A stretch of 36,121 bases of DNA, taken from positions 1 to 36,121 of the forward strand of contig JAOBWO010000211.1 in the NCBI GenBank assembly GCA_025463415.1, given 5' to 3'. The DNA comes from Acidimicrobiales bacterium (lineage in GTDB: Bacteria; Actinomycetota; Acidimicrobiia; Acidimicrobiales; Ilumatobacteraceae). The notes under the pieces were generated by a model that did no database searches, was not told where the DNA came from, and saw nothing but the letters and a program-made list of their open reading frames with translations. Below are positions 1 to 7,493 of this stretch, piece by piece; within the stretch, counting starts at the first letter, position 1, and the number at the start of each line of letters is the position of its first letter. A program made the translations under genes and the position numbers.

Positions 1-1
1 C

Positions 2-121
2 GACCACGGCGTCGCCACCGACCACCACCACGTCACCGACGCCGAGCACCTGACGGCGCGCTCGCCGCGCCCGGAGAAGCGGCCCGCGTCCGACGAATTC
101 GCCCAGCGCCTGCGCGTCCAT
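2..121 (-). CDS. Partial unassigned open frame at the window edge
   Basis: A reading frame on the minus strand starts at an ATG at 121 (or a GTG at 151 preceded by AAGAG) and runs off the left edge, so only about 40 to 50 residues are visible. The visible part is Arg-rich and then has a hydrophobic Val/Gly stretch. I recognise no family. The strand is not certain: the opposite frame beginning at base 2 is also open and has an even higher GC content at its third codon position, so this could be non-coding or coded on the plus strand. The position downstream of trpG/pabA is often taken by a sortase or pknB in actinobacteria, but nothing visible supports either. Confidence 0.22.
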   Translation of the reverse strand, partial: MDAQALGEFVGRGPLLRARRARRQVLGVGDVVVVGGDAVV

Positions 122-171
122 CCCACCGCCGCCGCCGCTGCACCGCCGCACTGGGCGCGCTCTTCACTTGC

Positions 172-311
172 GAATCTCCACGTGATGAAACCCTGCCGGG
201 GTGGTGGGGGCGGATGTCACGCGCGGTGTGGTTTGATTCGCTTCCACGGCACGATTCGGCATCGGCGGTTCCGATTCGGATGTCGTCCCGGATTTCATCA
301 CGTGGAGATTC
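172..311. repeat. 140-bp element bounded by perfect 19-bp inverted repeats
   Basis: Bases 172-190 (GAATCTCCACGTGATGAAA) are an exact reverse complement of bases 293-311, with 102 bp between. Outside the arms the match continues weakly (CTTGC against CTTCTT). The inner sequence is not itself symmetrical and has no recognisable gene. No clear target-site duplication is visible. It lies in the only sizeable gene-poor stretch of the left end (122-386), downstream of the trpG/pabA stop codon. It may be a small non-autonomous transposable element or a large hairpin acting on the end of the transcript. Confidence 0.6.
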
Positions 312-386
312 AAGAAGGCGGCGCTGCCGGGCAGTCGAAGGGCACGACAGCTCCGCTGGACCGCTGGACCGCCGGCACGATGCGTC

Positions 387-974
387 TCAGACGGGCTGGC
401 GGGCCTCGGCCAGGAAGTTGCGGAGCAGGTCGTGACCAGCCGCGGTGAGGATGCTCTCCGGATGGAACTGCACGCCCTGGACCGGGAGCTCACGGTGCCG
501 GACGCCCATGATGATGCCGTCGTCCGTGGTGGCGGTGACCTCGAGCACGTCCGGGACCGTCGCTGGATCGATCACCAGCGAGTGGTACCGAGTCGCGGTC
601 AGCGGGTTGGGGAGGCCGGCGAACACGCCTGCGCCTCGGTGGCGGATGACGCTGGTCTTGCCGTGCATCAACTCGGGCGCACGGACCACGGTGGCGCCGA
701 AGACCCGGCCGATGCCTTGGTGGCCGAGGCAGACTCCCAGCACTGGCACCCCTCGCTCGGCGAAGGCCGGCACGCACGCGCAGAGGATGCCGGCGTCTTC
801 CGGTCGACCCGGCCCGGGAGACAGCAGCACTGCGTCGGGTTCGAGCGCGAGGGCCTCGTCGACCGTCAGCGCGTCGTTGCGGTGCACGATCGGATCGGCC
901 CCGAGCTCGCCCAGGTACTGCACGAGGTTGTAGACGAAGCTGTCGTAGCTGTCGAGCACCAGAACACGGGTCAC
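387..974 (-). CDS. pabA: Glutamine amidotransferase of anthranilate/aminodeoxychorismate synthase (TrpG/PabA)
   Basis: A 195-aa class I glutamine amidotransferase. It releases ammonia from glutamine for a partner synthase (TrpE or PabB) that aminates chorismate for tryptophan or folate. The N terminus has the typical [13 protein letters not shown] strand-helix, the oxyanion strand [12 protein letters not shown] is at 51-62, and the catalytic triad is Cys82 (GVCLGHQ), His171 and Glu173 (QFHPES). The GTG at 974 starts the protein exactly at the conserved first strand. An earlier in-frame start would add a low-complexity Arg-rich leader that overlaps crgA. A weak -10-like CAGGCT ends 6 nt before this GTG. 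Whether it serves TrpE, PabB or both cannot be told from the sequence. It is divergent from crgA, as in the mycobacterial crgA-trpG-pknB region. Confidence 0.93.
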   Translation of the reverse strand: MTRVLVLDSYDSFVYNLVQYLGELGADPIVHRNDALTVDEALALEPDAVLLSPGPGRPEDAGILCACVPAFAERGVPVLGVCLGHQGIGRVFGATVVRAPELMHGKTSVIRHRGAGVFAGLPNPLTATRYHSLVIDPATVPDVLEVTATTDDGIIMGVRHRELPVQGVQFHPESILTAAGHDLLRNFLAEARQPV

Positions 975-1024
975 GCCGACAGCCTGCCCCGTCCGGCGCT
1001 GTCGTGTCGAACGCGTTCTTGCCG

Positions 1025-1030
1025 TAGACT
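1025..1030 (+). promoter_or_regulatory. -10 box of crgA (leaderless type)
   Basis: TAGACT ends 9 nt before the crgA GTG and no Shine-Dalgarno sequence is present, so the transcript probably begins at or within a few bases of the start codon. Confidence 0.45.
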
Positions 1031-1039
1031 CGCTTTTTC

Positions 1040-1381
1040 GTGGCACCACCTAAGCGCAGAACCGGCGGACGAGTAACCCCCAAGGGCACCAAGCCGGGTC
1101 AGCTCCCCCGCGCCAGCGCCGCACCAATCGGGTCGAGCACCAGCACGCGCACCTCGGCGACGGCCGGCGTCACGCCGTCGTCGCGCTACACGCCGCCCGT
1201 CCCGCGTTCGGTGAAGGAGAGCCCGCGCTGGCTCCCGGTGCTGATGTGCGTGTTCTTCTTCATCGGCATCGGGGCGATCCTGGCCCGCTACCTGCTGTCC
1301 GACTCGGTGGGCAACTGGCTGGTGTTCGCCGGCCTGGCGTTCGTGCTGTCCGGGCTGTACACGGCCACGAAATGGCACTGA
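1040..1381 (+). CDS. crgA: Cell division protein CrgA
   Basis: A 113-aa small membrane protein of the actinobacterial CrgA family, which joins the divisome at the septum and contacts FtsZ/FtsI-type partners. Residues 1-60 are a basic, Ser/Thr/Pro-rich cytosolic tail ([10 protein letters not shown] at the start). Two membrane helices follow at about 64-82 and 92-109, joined by a very short loop, and the protein ends in the family-typical TATKWH. The start is a GTG at 1040 with no ribosome binding site but a -10 box just upstream. The family is normally 80-95 aa, and the extra length here is in the disordered N terminus. It lies beside trpG/pabA, the conserved actinobacterial arrangement near the replication origin. 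Confidence 0.95.
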   Translation: MAPPKRRTGGRVTPKGTKPGQLPRASAAPIGSSTSTRTSATAGVTPSSRYTPPVPRSVKESPRWLPVLMCVFFFIGIGAILARYLLSDSVGNWLVFAGLAFVLSGLYTATKWH

Positions 1382-1406
1382 CTACCCACTTTCGCTGAAT
1401 TACAAC

Positions 1407-1425
1407 CATGTTGTTTCTCAACATG
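1407..1425 (+). terminator. Stem-loop after crgA
   Basis: CATGTTG (1407-1413) pairs perfectly with CAACATG (1419-1425) around a 5-nt TTTCT loop in an AT-rich stretch between two convergent genes. It has no U-tract, so termination is only a guess from its position. Confidence 0.35.
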
Positions 1426-1426
1426 T

Positions 1427-1447
1427 TTATCCACAGAATGTGGACAA
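1427..1447. promoter_or_regulatory. Inverted pair of DnaA boxes
   Basis: TTATCCACA (1427-1435) is the exact consensus DnaA box. Three bases later, TGTGGACAA (1439-1447) is the inverted form of TTGTCCACA, the common high-GC variant. The two form a 21-bp near-palindrome in the convergent gap between crgA and the next gene. A full origin would need many more boxes and an AT-rich unwinding element, which are not here. An isolated DnaA-binding or titration site is more likely. Confidence 0.55.
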
Positions 1448-1454
1448 CTACGGG

Positions 1455-1718
1455 TCACTCGATCGGGGCGACGATGTCCATGTCTTCGAGGCAGTGACGC
1501 GGCGGCGGGGGGTCCTCGTCGGGTGCCAGGGTCATCTTCAGCTCCAGCCCACAGACGCTGCAGCGGTACTTGACGTTGATCCGGCGCATCTCACCTGCTG
1601 GTGGAGGCCCGGGCAGCGGTGTCGTCATGCTGCGCAGCATGCCGATCCCGGTTTTCCACAGGACATAGCCGATCACGACCGCGCAGAACACCCACAGGAT
1701 GGTCGTCAGCGCGGGCAT
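1455..1718 (-). CDS. Small membrane protein with a CxxC zinc-ribbon-like tail
   Basis: An 87-aa protein of unknown function. One membrane helix lies at about 5-25, followed by a Pro/Gly linker and a short cytosolic or external domain with Cys53-x2-Cys56 and His75-Cys76, spaced as in a small zinc ribbon. The ATG at 1718 is preceded at exactly 6 nt by the hexamer TAGCGT, so it is probably transcribed from its own leaderless promoter. It is convergent with crgA, and the thiolase lies upstream on the same strand, about 70 bp away across a repeat. I recognise no named family. Confidence 0.75.
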   Translation of the reverse strand: MPALTTILWVFCAVVIGYVLWKTGIGMLRSMTTPLPGPPPAGEMRRINVKYRCSVCGLELKMTLAPDEDPPPPRHCLEDMDIVAPIE

Positions 1719-1724
1719 GCGTCC

Positions 1725-1730
1725 ACGCTA
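1725..1730 (-). promoter_or_regulatory. -10 box of the 87-aa membrane protein
   Basis: On the minus strand TAGCGT ends exactly 6 nt before the ATG at 1718, which places the transcription start on the start codon. Confidence 0.45.
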
Positions 1731-1741
1731 CCGGCCCCGCT

Positions 1742-1813
1742 TCAGCCCAACCGTTCGATGCCGCGTCAGCCCAACCGTTCGATGCCGCGTCAGCCCAATC
1801 GTTCGATGACCGT
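1742..1813. repeat. 24-bp tandem repeat made from the thiolase 3' end
   Basis: Two identical 24-bp units, 1742-1765 and 1766-1789, are followed by a third, diverged unit that is the real end of the thiolase gene (stop codon at 1790-1792). On the minus strand each unit encodes IERLG followed by TGA, so the last codons and the stop of the thiolase appear three times in a row. Only the first stop is used. Confidence 0.85.
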
Positions 1814-2959
1814 CGCGTTCGCCATGCCGCCGCCCTCACACATCGTCTGCAGTCCGTAGCGCCCGCCTGTGCGCTCCAGCTCGTGGAGCAGCGTCGTCAT
1901 CAGGCGTGCTCCTGAGCAACCAAGTGGATGGCCGAGTGCGATCGCGCCGCCGTTGACGTTGACCCGTTCCATGTCCGGATGCAGCTCCTGCTGCCAGGCG
2001 AGCACCACCGAGGCGAACGCCTCGTTCATCTCGATCACGTCCATGTCGTCGATGGTCAACCCGGCGCGGTCGAGCACCTTGTGGGTGGCCGGGATCGGTG
2101 CGGTGAGCATGTAGCGCGGATCGGCGCCGGCCAGCGCGAAGTCGACGAACCGCGCACGCGGGGTGAGCCCGAGCGACGCGGCCCGGTGCTCGCTCATGAT
2201 CAGGATCGCCGCAGCGCCGTCGGTGATCTGCGACGAGTTGCCGGCAGTCACCCGACCGCCGTCGTCCTCCGCGCGGAACGCCGGCTTGAGCTTGCCGAGC
2301 GATTCCATCGACGTCGGTCGCGGACCCTCGTCGACTCGCATGATCTTGCCGACGGCGTCGATCACCGGCACGATCTCGCGCTCGAATCGGCCCTCCTTGG
2401 TGGCACGCTCGGCGCGCTGCTGGCTGCGCAGGCTGTACTCGTCCATCGCCTCGCGGCCGATGCTCCACCGGTCGGCGATCATCTCCGCCGAGATGCCCTG
2501 CGGGACCAGCCCGCCATCGGACTGGTACCGATCGGCGATGGTGGGCCCGAACGGGAAGCCGAACTTGGCATCCATGAACGATGCGCCCATGGGAACGCGC
2601 GTCATGACCTCGACACCCGCTGCGACCACGACGTCGTACGCGCCGGCGATGACACCCTGCGCGGCGAAGTGCGCTGCCTGCTGGGACGAGCCGCACTGTC
2701 GATCGACCGTGGTGCCCGGCACCGAGTCCGGCCACCCCGCCGCCAGCACCGCGTTGCGACCGATGTTCGCGGCCTGCTCGCCGACCTGCATCACGCACCC
2801 CATGACGACGTCGTCGACCAGCGCTGGATCGAGACCGGTGCGATCGACGAGGGCGCGCAACGTCTCCGCAGCGAGGTCGACGGGATGCCAGTCCTTCAAC
2901 CGTCCGTTGCGGCGCCCGAGCGGTGTCCTGATGGCATCGACGATGACGGCTGTGGGCAT
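1790..2959 (-). CDS. Thiolase (acetyl-CoA C-acyltransferase)
   Basis: A 389-aa thiolase, full length for the family, catalysing thiolytic cleavage or condensation of acyl-CoA (beta-oxidation or acetoacetyl-CoA metabolism). The nucleophilic Cys89 lies in DRQCGSSQQA. The second signature, with the active-site His344, is in GGAIALGHPLGCSGAR, and the acid/base Cys374 is in CEGGGMAN. The NEAFA motif is at about 312-316. The ATG at 2959 is chosen because a GGGAG ribosome binding site lies 9 nt upstream and the protein then starts at the conserved PTAVIVDAIRTPLG strand. A GTG 27 nt earlier would add a Pro-rich tail. The MarR gene ends 60 nt upstream on the same strand. Chain-length preference cannot be read from the sequence. 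Confidence 0.93.
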   Translation of the reverse strand: MPTAVIVDAIRTPLGRRNGRLKDWHPVDLAAETLRALVDRTGLDPALVDDVVMGCVMQVGEQAANIGRNAVLAAGWPDSVPGTTVDRQCGSSQQAAHFAAQGVIAGAYDVVVAAGVEVMTRVPMGASFMDAKFGFPFGPTIADRYQSDGGLVPQGISAEMIADRWSIGREAMDEYSLRSQQRAERATKEGRFEREIVPVIDAVGKIMRVDEGPRPTSMESLGKLKPAFRAEDDGGRVTAGNSSQITDGAAAILIMSEHRAASLGLTPRARFVDFALAGADPRYMLTAPIPATHKVLDRAGLTIDDMDVIEMNEAFASVVLAWQQELHPDMERVNVNGGAIALGHPLGCSGARLMTTLLHELERTGGRYGLQTMCEGGGMANATVIERLG

Positions 2960-3019
2960 TGGCGGGCTCCCAGGTGGCGGAGGCACGAGTCTGGCCCTCC
3001 GCCTCTGATCCGCGCCACT

Positions 3020-3463
3020 TCAGTCGAACTCGTCGATGACCTTGGTGAGGGCGCGCTGGACGCCGGCGACGTCGGATTCGGTGAGCTTGCTGAGGAAGAA
3101 CCGCTTGAGCACCCGGTGGTAGGTCGTGCTGGCGCGGCGCCATGCCGCGCGGCCGTCCTTGGTGAGCACGACCACGACCACGCGCTGGTCTTCGGGATCG
3201 GCGCGGTCCCGGCGGATGAGACCCTCGTCCTCCATCCCGTTCAGCTGTCGGGAGAGGCTGGAAGGGCTGGCAACGAGGTGCTCGGCCAACTCCATGACGC
3301 GCATCTTGCCGCCCGCGTCCTGCAGCGCGTTCATCGTTTCGAACCACGTCAACGGAAGCTCACGTTCGGCCCTCAGCGCGTCGGTGAGCGCGCGGTCGAG
3401 CAGGGAGTGCGCCGTACGGAGGGAGCGCCAGACCGCGAGTCGTTCGGGGTCCGGCGCGGCCAC
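3020..3463 (-). CDS. MarR-family transcriptional regulator
   Basis: A 147-aa winged-helix regulator of the MarR family. Dimerisation helices occupy about 8-50 and 110-147. The DNA-binding domain lies at about 55-105, with the recognition helix SPSSLSRQLNGMEDEGLI and the typical wing DRADPEDQR followed by a run of Val. The start is a GTG at 3463 whose last-read base pair overlaps the aminotransferase stop (TAGTG, 1-nt overlap), so translation is coupled to that gene. Such regulators usually repress neighbouring catabolic genes and are released by aromatic or CoA-linked ligands. Here the likely targets are the aminotransferase or thiolase genes. The ligand is unknown. Confidence 0.88.
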   Translation of the reverse strand: MAAPDPERLAVWRSLRTAHSLLDRALTDALRAERELPLTWFETMNALQDAGGKMRVMELAEHLVASPSSLSRQLNGMEDEGLIRRDRADPEDQRVVVVVLTKDGRAAWRRASTTYHRVLKRFFLSKLTESDVAGVQRALTKVIDEFD

Positions 3464-4695
3464 TACGCGGTGGCCTTCAGCGCAGCCTCGAACGCGCCGA
3501 GGCCGATCTCGATCTCGTGCTCGTTGACGACCAGTGGTGGCATCCATCGCAACGTCGTGCCGTAGGTGCCGGCGTTCATCAGGATCATCCGACCTTCCTC
3601 GAGGCAGTGCTTCTGGATCGCGGCGACCCTGGCCGAATCGGCGAGCTCGGTGCCGACCATCAGGCCCAGACCTCGGACCTGCGTGATGCCGTCGTCGTGC
3701 CGCTGCAGTTCGCGCAAGCCGTCCATCAACTGCCGGCCACGATCGCGAACGTTCTGCAGGAACGCCGGTTCCTCCATGATCTCGATCGTCGCCAACGCCG
3801 CAGCGCATCCGATCGCGTTGCCACCGTAGGTGCCGCCGTGACTGCCCTTGCTCCACTTCGCGTCGAGCGCGGCGGTGGTGCCCAGCGCTGCGAACGGGAA
3901 GCCGGAGGCGATGCCCTTGGCCATGCAGATGATGTCCGGCTGGATGCCGTAGTGCTCGACCGCGAACAGCTCCCCGGTACGACCGAACCCGCTCTGCACC
4001 TCGTCGGCGATGAACAGGATCCCGTGCGTCCGACAGCGCTCGACCAACCCGGCGATGAACGCAGGCGGGGCGGGGATGTAGCCGCCTTCGCCGAGCACGG
4101 GCTCGAGGATCATCGCCGCGGTCTCCTCCGGCGCGGTCATCGACTTGAGCAGATGATCCAGGCCGTGCAGCGCACGGGCGACTTCAGCGTCCTGATCCGC
4201 AGCGAGCGGATCGGGGAACGGTGCCACGTAGATGCCGGCGGGCAGCGGGGCGTGTCCTGCGCGGTAGCCGGTCTTCGACGTCGTCATCGCCATCGCCATG
4301 TGCGTGCGCCCGTGGAAGCTGCCGCTGAACACGATGATGTGCGGACGCTTGGTGGCTTGCTTGGCCAGCTTCACCGCTGCCTCGGTGATCTCGGCACCCG
4401 AGTTGGCGAAGAAGAACTTGTCGATGCCATCGGGCGTGAGCTCAGCCAGCTTCGTCGCGAGCGGCTCGAGCAGATCGTGCTTGTAGACGTTGACCTGCGC
4501 GTGGATGAACCGCTCGGCCTGCGCGGCGATCGCCGCCACCACTTTCGGATGCGCGTGACCGGTCGAGTTCACCGCGATGCCCGCGGCGAAGTCGAGGTAC
4601 TCCTCGCCGTCGGTGGTGGTGACCCAGCATCCCTTCCCGCTCGCCACCTGCAGTGGAGTCACCGAGAACCAGACGTCCGAGAGGTGCGATGTCAT
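3463..4695 (-). CDS. Class III PLP aminotransferase (4-aminobutyrate aminotransferase-like)
   Basis: A 410-aa fold-type I, class III aminotransferase. The PLP lysine is Lys260 (CMAKGIASGFP), preceded by the cofactor-binding Asp231 in IADEVQSGFGRTG. The phosphate-binding NSGAEITEAAVKLAK is at about 98-112 and the FSGSFHGRT loop at 123-131. These features match GabT and ornithine/acetylornithine-type enzymes, which pass an omega-amino group to 2-oxoglutarate. GabT is the best fit, but the substrate is not proven. The ATG at 4695 has a TAGCAT hexamer ending exactly 6 nt upstream, so it may have its own leaderless promoter inside the cluster. It is followed directly by the MarR gene. Confidence 0.9.
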   Translation of the reverse strand: MTSHLSDVWFSVTPLQVASGKGCWVTTTDGEEYLDFAAGIAVNSTGHAHPKVVAAIAAQAERFIHAQVNVYKHDLLEPLATKLAELTPDGIDKFFFANSGAEITEAAVKLAKQATKRPHIIVFSGSFHGRTHMAMAMTTSKTGYRAGHAPLPAGIYVAPFPDPLAADQDAEVARALHGLDHLLKSMTAPEETAAMILEPVLGEGGYIPAPPAFIAGLVERCRTHGILFIADEVQSGFGRTGELFAVEHYGIQPDIICMAKGIASGFPFAALGTTAALDAKWSKGSHGGTYGGNAIGCAAALATIEIMEEPAFLQNVRDRGRQLMDGLRELQRHDDGITQVRGLGLMVGTELADSARVAAIQKHCLEEGRMILMNAGTYGTTLRWMPPLVVNEHEIEIGLGAFEAALKATA

Positions 4696-4701
4696 GTGCG
4701 A

Positions 4702-4707
4702 ATGCTA
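4702..4707 (-). promoter_or_regulatory. -10 box of the aminotransferase
   Basis: On the minus strand TAGCAT ends exactly 6 nt before the ATG at 4695. There is no Shine-Dalgarno sequence in the 44-bp gap to the upstream gene. Confidence 0.42.
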
Positions 4708-4739
4708 CGTCAGCAGCGAGACTCCCCGGGACAGCCGGC

Positions 4740-5564
4740 TCAGGGGGCGGTCACGGTGACGACGACGGCAGAGATCGCGCCGTCGAGATCCGTCGCGCCA
4801 TACGTCGCGGCGATCGCGGCCTCGACCCGATCGGTCATCGCCTCGAGGCCGTCGGGCTCGCGCGAGACGATCTCGGTCCGCAGCGGCGTGCCCTGGCAGT
4901 ACCCGATGGCAACGTGCCGAGGGGATGTGGATCGACTGCGCGCCGCGACGACATCGAACACGGCATGATCGACGAAGCCCCCGTCGACGAGGTCGGCCTG
5001 AACGGTGGCAGGGTCGTGGTACCCGTGTGGGATGCGAGCGAAGAAGTCCGGCGCGTCGTCGCCGAAGTGGCTGGCGACGGGCTCGTTGACGGTGCGCGCG
5101 AAGTCGTTGAGGTCGAGCGAGTCCCACAGGTTGAAGATGAAGGTTCCGCCGGACCGGAGCACGCGACGGATCTCGGCGAACGCACGGGCCTTGTCCGGGA
5201 AGAACATCACTCCGAACTGGCAGACGACCGTCTCGAACGATTGGTCAGCGAACGGCAGGGCGAACACGTCGGCCTGACGCCACGTGACGGGCCGGCTGGT
5301 GCCGACGCGCGCGGCATGGTCGATCATCGGCTGGTTGAGATCGGTGGCGGTGATGTCGACACCGGGATCCAGGCGGTCGGCCATCTCGCGGGTCACCGCA
5401 CCCGTTCCCGCGGCGATCTCGAGCAGCGGACCGACGGGCAGCGCACGGATGCGGGCGCAGAGGTCGACCGCGTACGGCGTGAAGATCAGGGGCACCATGA
5501 ACCGGTCGTAGATCTCCGGGATGGAACCCACGAAACCGTGGTCGGACGGCAGGTCATTGCTCAT
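4740..5564 (-). CDS. Class I SAM-dependent methyltransferase
   Basis: A 274-aa protein with the Rossmann-type methyltransferase core. Motif I (LLEIAAGTGAVTREMA) is at about 47-61, the acidic loop at the end of strand 2 (ITATDLNQPMIDHA) at about 75-88, DVFALPFADQSFETVVCQFGVMFF covers motifs II and III, and RVLRSGGTFIFNLWD is the post-motif region. This is the UbiE/Methyltransf_11 style acting on small molecules. The substrate is unknown. The start lies 3 nt after the reductase stop codon, so the two are surely cotranscribed. Confidence 0.88.
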   Translation of the reverse strand: MSNDLPSDHGFVGSIPEIYDRFMVPLIFTPYAVDLCARIRALPVGPLLEIAAGTGAVTREMADRLDPGVDITATDLNQPMIDHAARVGTSRPVTWRQADVFALPFADQSFETVVCQFGVMFFPDKARAFAEIRRVLRSGGTFIFNLWDSLDLNDFARTVNEPVASHFGDDAPDFFARIPHGYHDPATVQADLVDGGFVDHAVFDVVAARSRSTSPRHVAIGYCQGTPLRTEIVSREPDGLEAMTDRVEAAIAATYGATDLDGAISAVVVTVTAP

Positions 5565-5567
5565 GGT

Positions 5568-6794
5568 CTAGAAGGCTTCCACGGCGGCGAGCGCATCGTC
5601 GAACGAGAGCCGCTCGAGGAGGAGCTTGCGGCACTGCATCAGGGGCTTCGGCATCGAGAGCCCGAGCGCACCGCGCAGGCGCCCGTGCTTGCCGTACAGC
5701 GCGACGAACGCGCGATCCGCGACGGAGCCCTTGACGATGCGCACGTCGTCGTCGCCCGCCGCGCGACCGATGAACTGGATGCGGGCGCCGTACTGCTCGC
5801 TCCAGAAGAAGGGCACGGCGCTGTACGGCTCGGGCTCTGAGCCGCTCGCGACCGCGAGCAGGTTCTTCGCCGCGTGCATCCCCTGCTCGGACGCGTTGGT
5901 CCAGTGCTCCACGCGCATCTCCTCGCCGTCGAACTGGCCGTTCGGCCACCGCGCGATGTCGCCAGCCGCATAGACGCCGACGACGCCCGCGTTGAGCGTG
6001 GCATCGCAGACGATGCCGTCCCGAACTTCGAGCCCGCTGTCGACCAGCCACCCGGTGACGGGGCTGACACCGATGCCGACGACCACGATGTCGCTGACGA
6101 TCGACTCGGCCGCGCCGTGCCCGTCGGTGATGTGCACGGTCAGCGCTGCACCGTCGCGAGAGATGCCACCGACGGAGACGCCACAGCGGATCGCGACGCC
6201 GTTGTCGTCGTGCAGCGTCGTGACGGCTCGACCCATCTCGGCGCCGAGACCGCGGATCAACGGAGCCGGCAGGCCCTCGACGACGACGACCTCGTTGCCC
6301 AGTGTGCGCGCCGTCGCCGCGACTTCGAGCCCGATGAAGCCGGCACCGATGATCGTCACCCGCTGACTGCCGGGTGCGAGGCGGGCCCGGAGCGCCAACG
6401 AGTCGTCGAGGGTGCGCAGCTCGAACACCGAGTCGTCCTCCAGTTGCTGGGGGAGGCGGCGGGTGGCGGCGCCCGTGGCGAGGATCAGACCCTCGTAGTC
6501 GACGGTCTCGCCACTCGCCAGTTCGACGGCACGGTCCGCCAACGACAGCGCCACCGCTGGTTGGCCGAGGCGGAGATCGAGCCCCAACGACTCGATCTCG
6601 CCATCGCGGAACAGCGAGATGCGCTCCGGCTCCCACTCGCCCGCGAGGACCTTCTTCGACAGTGGCGGACGATCGTAGGGCTGATGTGGCTCGTTGCCGA
6701 CGAGCGTGATCCGACCCTCGAAACCGTTCGCGCGGAGGCCTCCGCACGCCCGGACTCCGGCGAGCGATGATCCGACGACGACGACCTTGTCCAC
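5568..6794 (-). CDS. FAD/NAD(P)-dependent ferredoxin (rubredoxin) reductase
   Basis: A 408-aa flavoprotein of the oxygenase-coupled ferredoxin/putidaredoxin reductase family. It passes electrons from NAD(P)H via FAD to a small iron-sulfur partner. The first dinucleotide motif is VVVGSSLAGVRA (5-16) and YDRPPLSK follows at 40-47. ATGAATRR is at 106-113, the NAD(P)-binding GAGFIG at 150-155, and the FAD-binding YAAGDIA at about 275-281. The C-terminal reductase domain starts at about residue 320. The start is a GTG at 6794 placed right at the first beta strand, with a TACCAT -10 box 7 nt upstream. No ferredoxin or P450 is adjacent, so the electron acceptor is unknown. It probably heads the minus-strand cluster. 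Confidence 0.92.
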   Translation of the reverse strand: MDKVVVVGSSLAGVRACGGLRANGFEGRITLVGNEPHQPYDRPPLSKKVLAGEWEPERISLFRDGEIESLGLDLRLGQPAVALSLADRAVELASGETVDYEGLILATGAATRRLPQQLEDDSVFELRTLDDSLALRARLAPGSQRVTIIGAGFIGLEVAATARTLGNEVVVVEGLPAPLIRGLGAEMGRAVTTLHDDNGVAIRCGVSVGGISRDGAALTVHITDGHGAAESIVSDIVVVGIGVSPVTGWLVDSGLEVRDGIVCDATLNAGVVGVYAAGDIARWPNGQFDGEEMRVEHWTNASEQGMHAAKNLLAVASGSEPEPYSAVPFFWSEQYGARIQFIGRAAGDDDVRIVKGSVADRAFVALYGKHGRLRGALGLSMPKPLMQCRKLLLERLSFDDALAAVEAF

Positions 6795-6801
6795 GGGCGA
6801 G

Positions 6802-6807
6802 ATGGTA
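6802..6807 (-). promoter_or_regulatory. -10 box of the ferredoxin reductase
   Basis: On the minus strand TACCAT ends 7 nt before the GTG at 6794, in a 38-bp divergent gap without Shine-Dalgarno sequences. Confidence 0.45.
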
Positions 6808-6820
6808 GCGAGCCGGGCTG

Positions 6821-6826
6821 TAGCCT
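6821..6826 (+). promoter_or_regulatory. -10 box of the NeuD-like acyltransferase
   Basis: TAGCCT ends exactly 6 nt before the GTG at 6833. It is back to back with the reductase promoter in the same 38-bp gap. Confidence 0.45.
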
Positions 6827-6832
6827 GCGCGA

Positions 6833-7477
6833 GTGCAGTCCAGGCGCGTGCTCGTGATCGGTGCTGGTGGCCACGCCGGCGTGTGCATCGAGGCGCTGCT
6901 CGACGATCCTCAGCACGTGGTCGTCGGCTGCGTCAGCAAGACCGGCGAGCCAGGCCGCAATCCGTTGCCGAGCGTCGAGATCGTCGGCACCGACGCCGAC
7001 CTCGACGACCTGATCCCGGCGCATCAGGTCACCCACGCCTTCGTCGCGGTCACCAACAACCGGGTCCGCGCCGCAATGCTGCGCCGATGCGCCAAGCTCG
7101 GGCTTGCGGTGGCGAACGCGGTCAGTCGCGGGGCCTACGTGTCCCACTCGGCAGCGGTCGGCGACGGCGTGCTGCTGGCCGCCGGATCGGTGGTCAACGC
7201 CTCGGCACGCCTCGGCGCCGGCGTCATCGTCAACACCAACGCATCGGTCGGCCACGACTCGATCGTCGGTGATGCCACGCACGTCGCACCCGGCGTGGCG
7301 ATGGGCGGCTCGGTGCTGATCGGTGAGCAGGTCCTGATCGGCATCGGCGCGCGCATCGTTCCCGGCGTGTCGATCGGCGACAACGCTGTCATCGGCGCCG
7401 GCAGCGTCGTCACGCGCGACGTGCCGGCGGGCGCAGTGATGGTCGGCAACCCCGCTCGCAGAGTTCAGCGACCCTGA
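6833..7477 (+). CDS. NeuD/PglD-family sugar O/N-acyltransferase
   Basis: A 214-aa left-handed beta-helix acyltransferase of the NeuD/PglD family, which acetylates nucleotide-linked amino sugars or sialic acids for surface glycans. The N-terminal Rossmann-like domain ([11 protein letters not shown], 6-16) binds the nucleotide sugar. Hexapeptide repeats run from about 103 to 205. His141 in [14 protein letters not shown] matches the catalytic His of PglD, and His150 is the companion position that binds acetyl-CoA. The C-terminal GNPARRV is typical. The GTG at 6833 gives the conserved beginning. The gene is convergent with the DUF4012 gene (16 nt between stops), which supports a role in cell-surface polysaccharide modification. 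Confidence 0.9.
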   Translation: MQSRRVLVIGAGGHAGVCIEALLDDPQHVVVGCVSKTGEPGRNPLPSVEIVGTDADLDDLIPAHQVTHAFVAVTNNRVRAAMLRRCAKLGLAVANAVSRGAYVSHSAAVGDGVLLAAGSVVNASARLGAGVIVNTNASVGHDSIVGDATHVAPGVAMGGSVLIGEQVLIGIGARIVPGVSIGDNAVIGAGSVVTRDVPAGAVMVGNPARRVQRP

Positions 7478-7493
7478 GCACGCCGGACACGCA

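Noticed and set aside
164-298. 44-codon open frame on the minus strand that fills the 140-bp inverted-repeat element
   Set aside because: It has no ribosome binding site or -10 box. Both its first and last codons lie in the repeat arms, and it shows no protein-like hydrophobic pattern.
387-1049. Longer trpG/pabA starting at 1049
   Set aside because: The extra 25 residues are low-complexity, Arg-rich and overlap the crgA start. The family begins at the GTG at 974.
1382-1454. Chromosomal replication origin at the DnaA-box pair
   Set aside because: Only two boxes are present, there is no AT-rich unwinding region, and dnaA and dnaN are not adjacent.
1928-3565. Very long plus-strand open frame opposite the thiolase and MarR genes
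   Set aside because: It is Arg/His/Asp-rich with no motifs and lies antisense to two clear genes. Such frames are expected in high-GC DNA. The same holds for the long frames opposite the aminotransferase, reductase, DUF4012, GT-C and acidic repeat genes.
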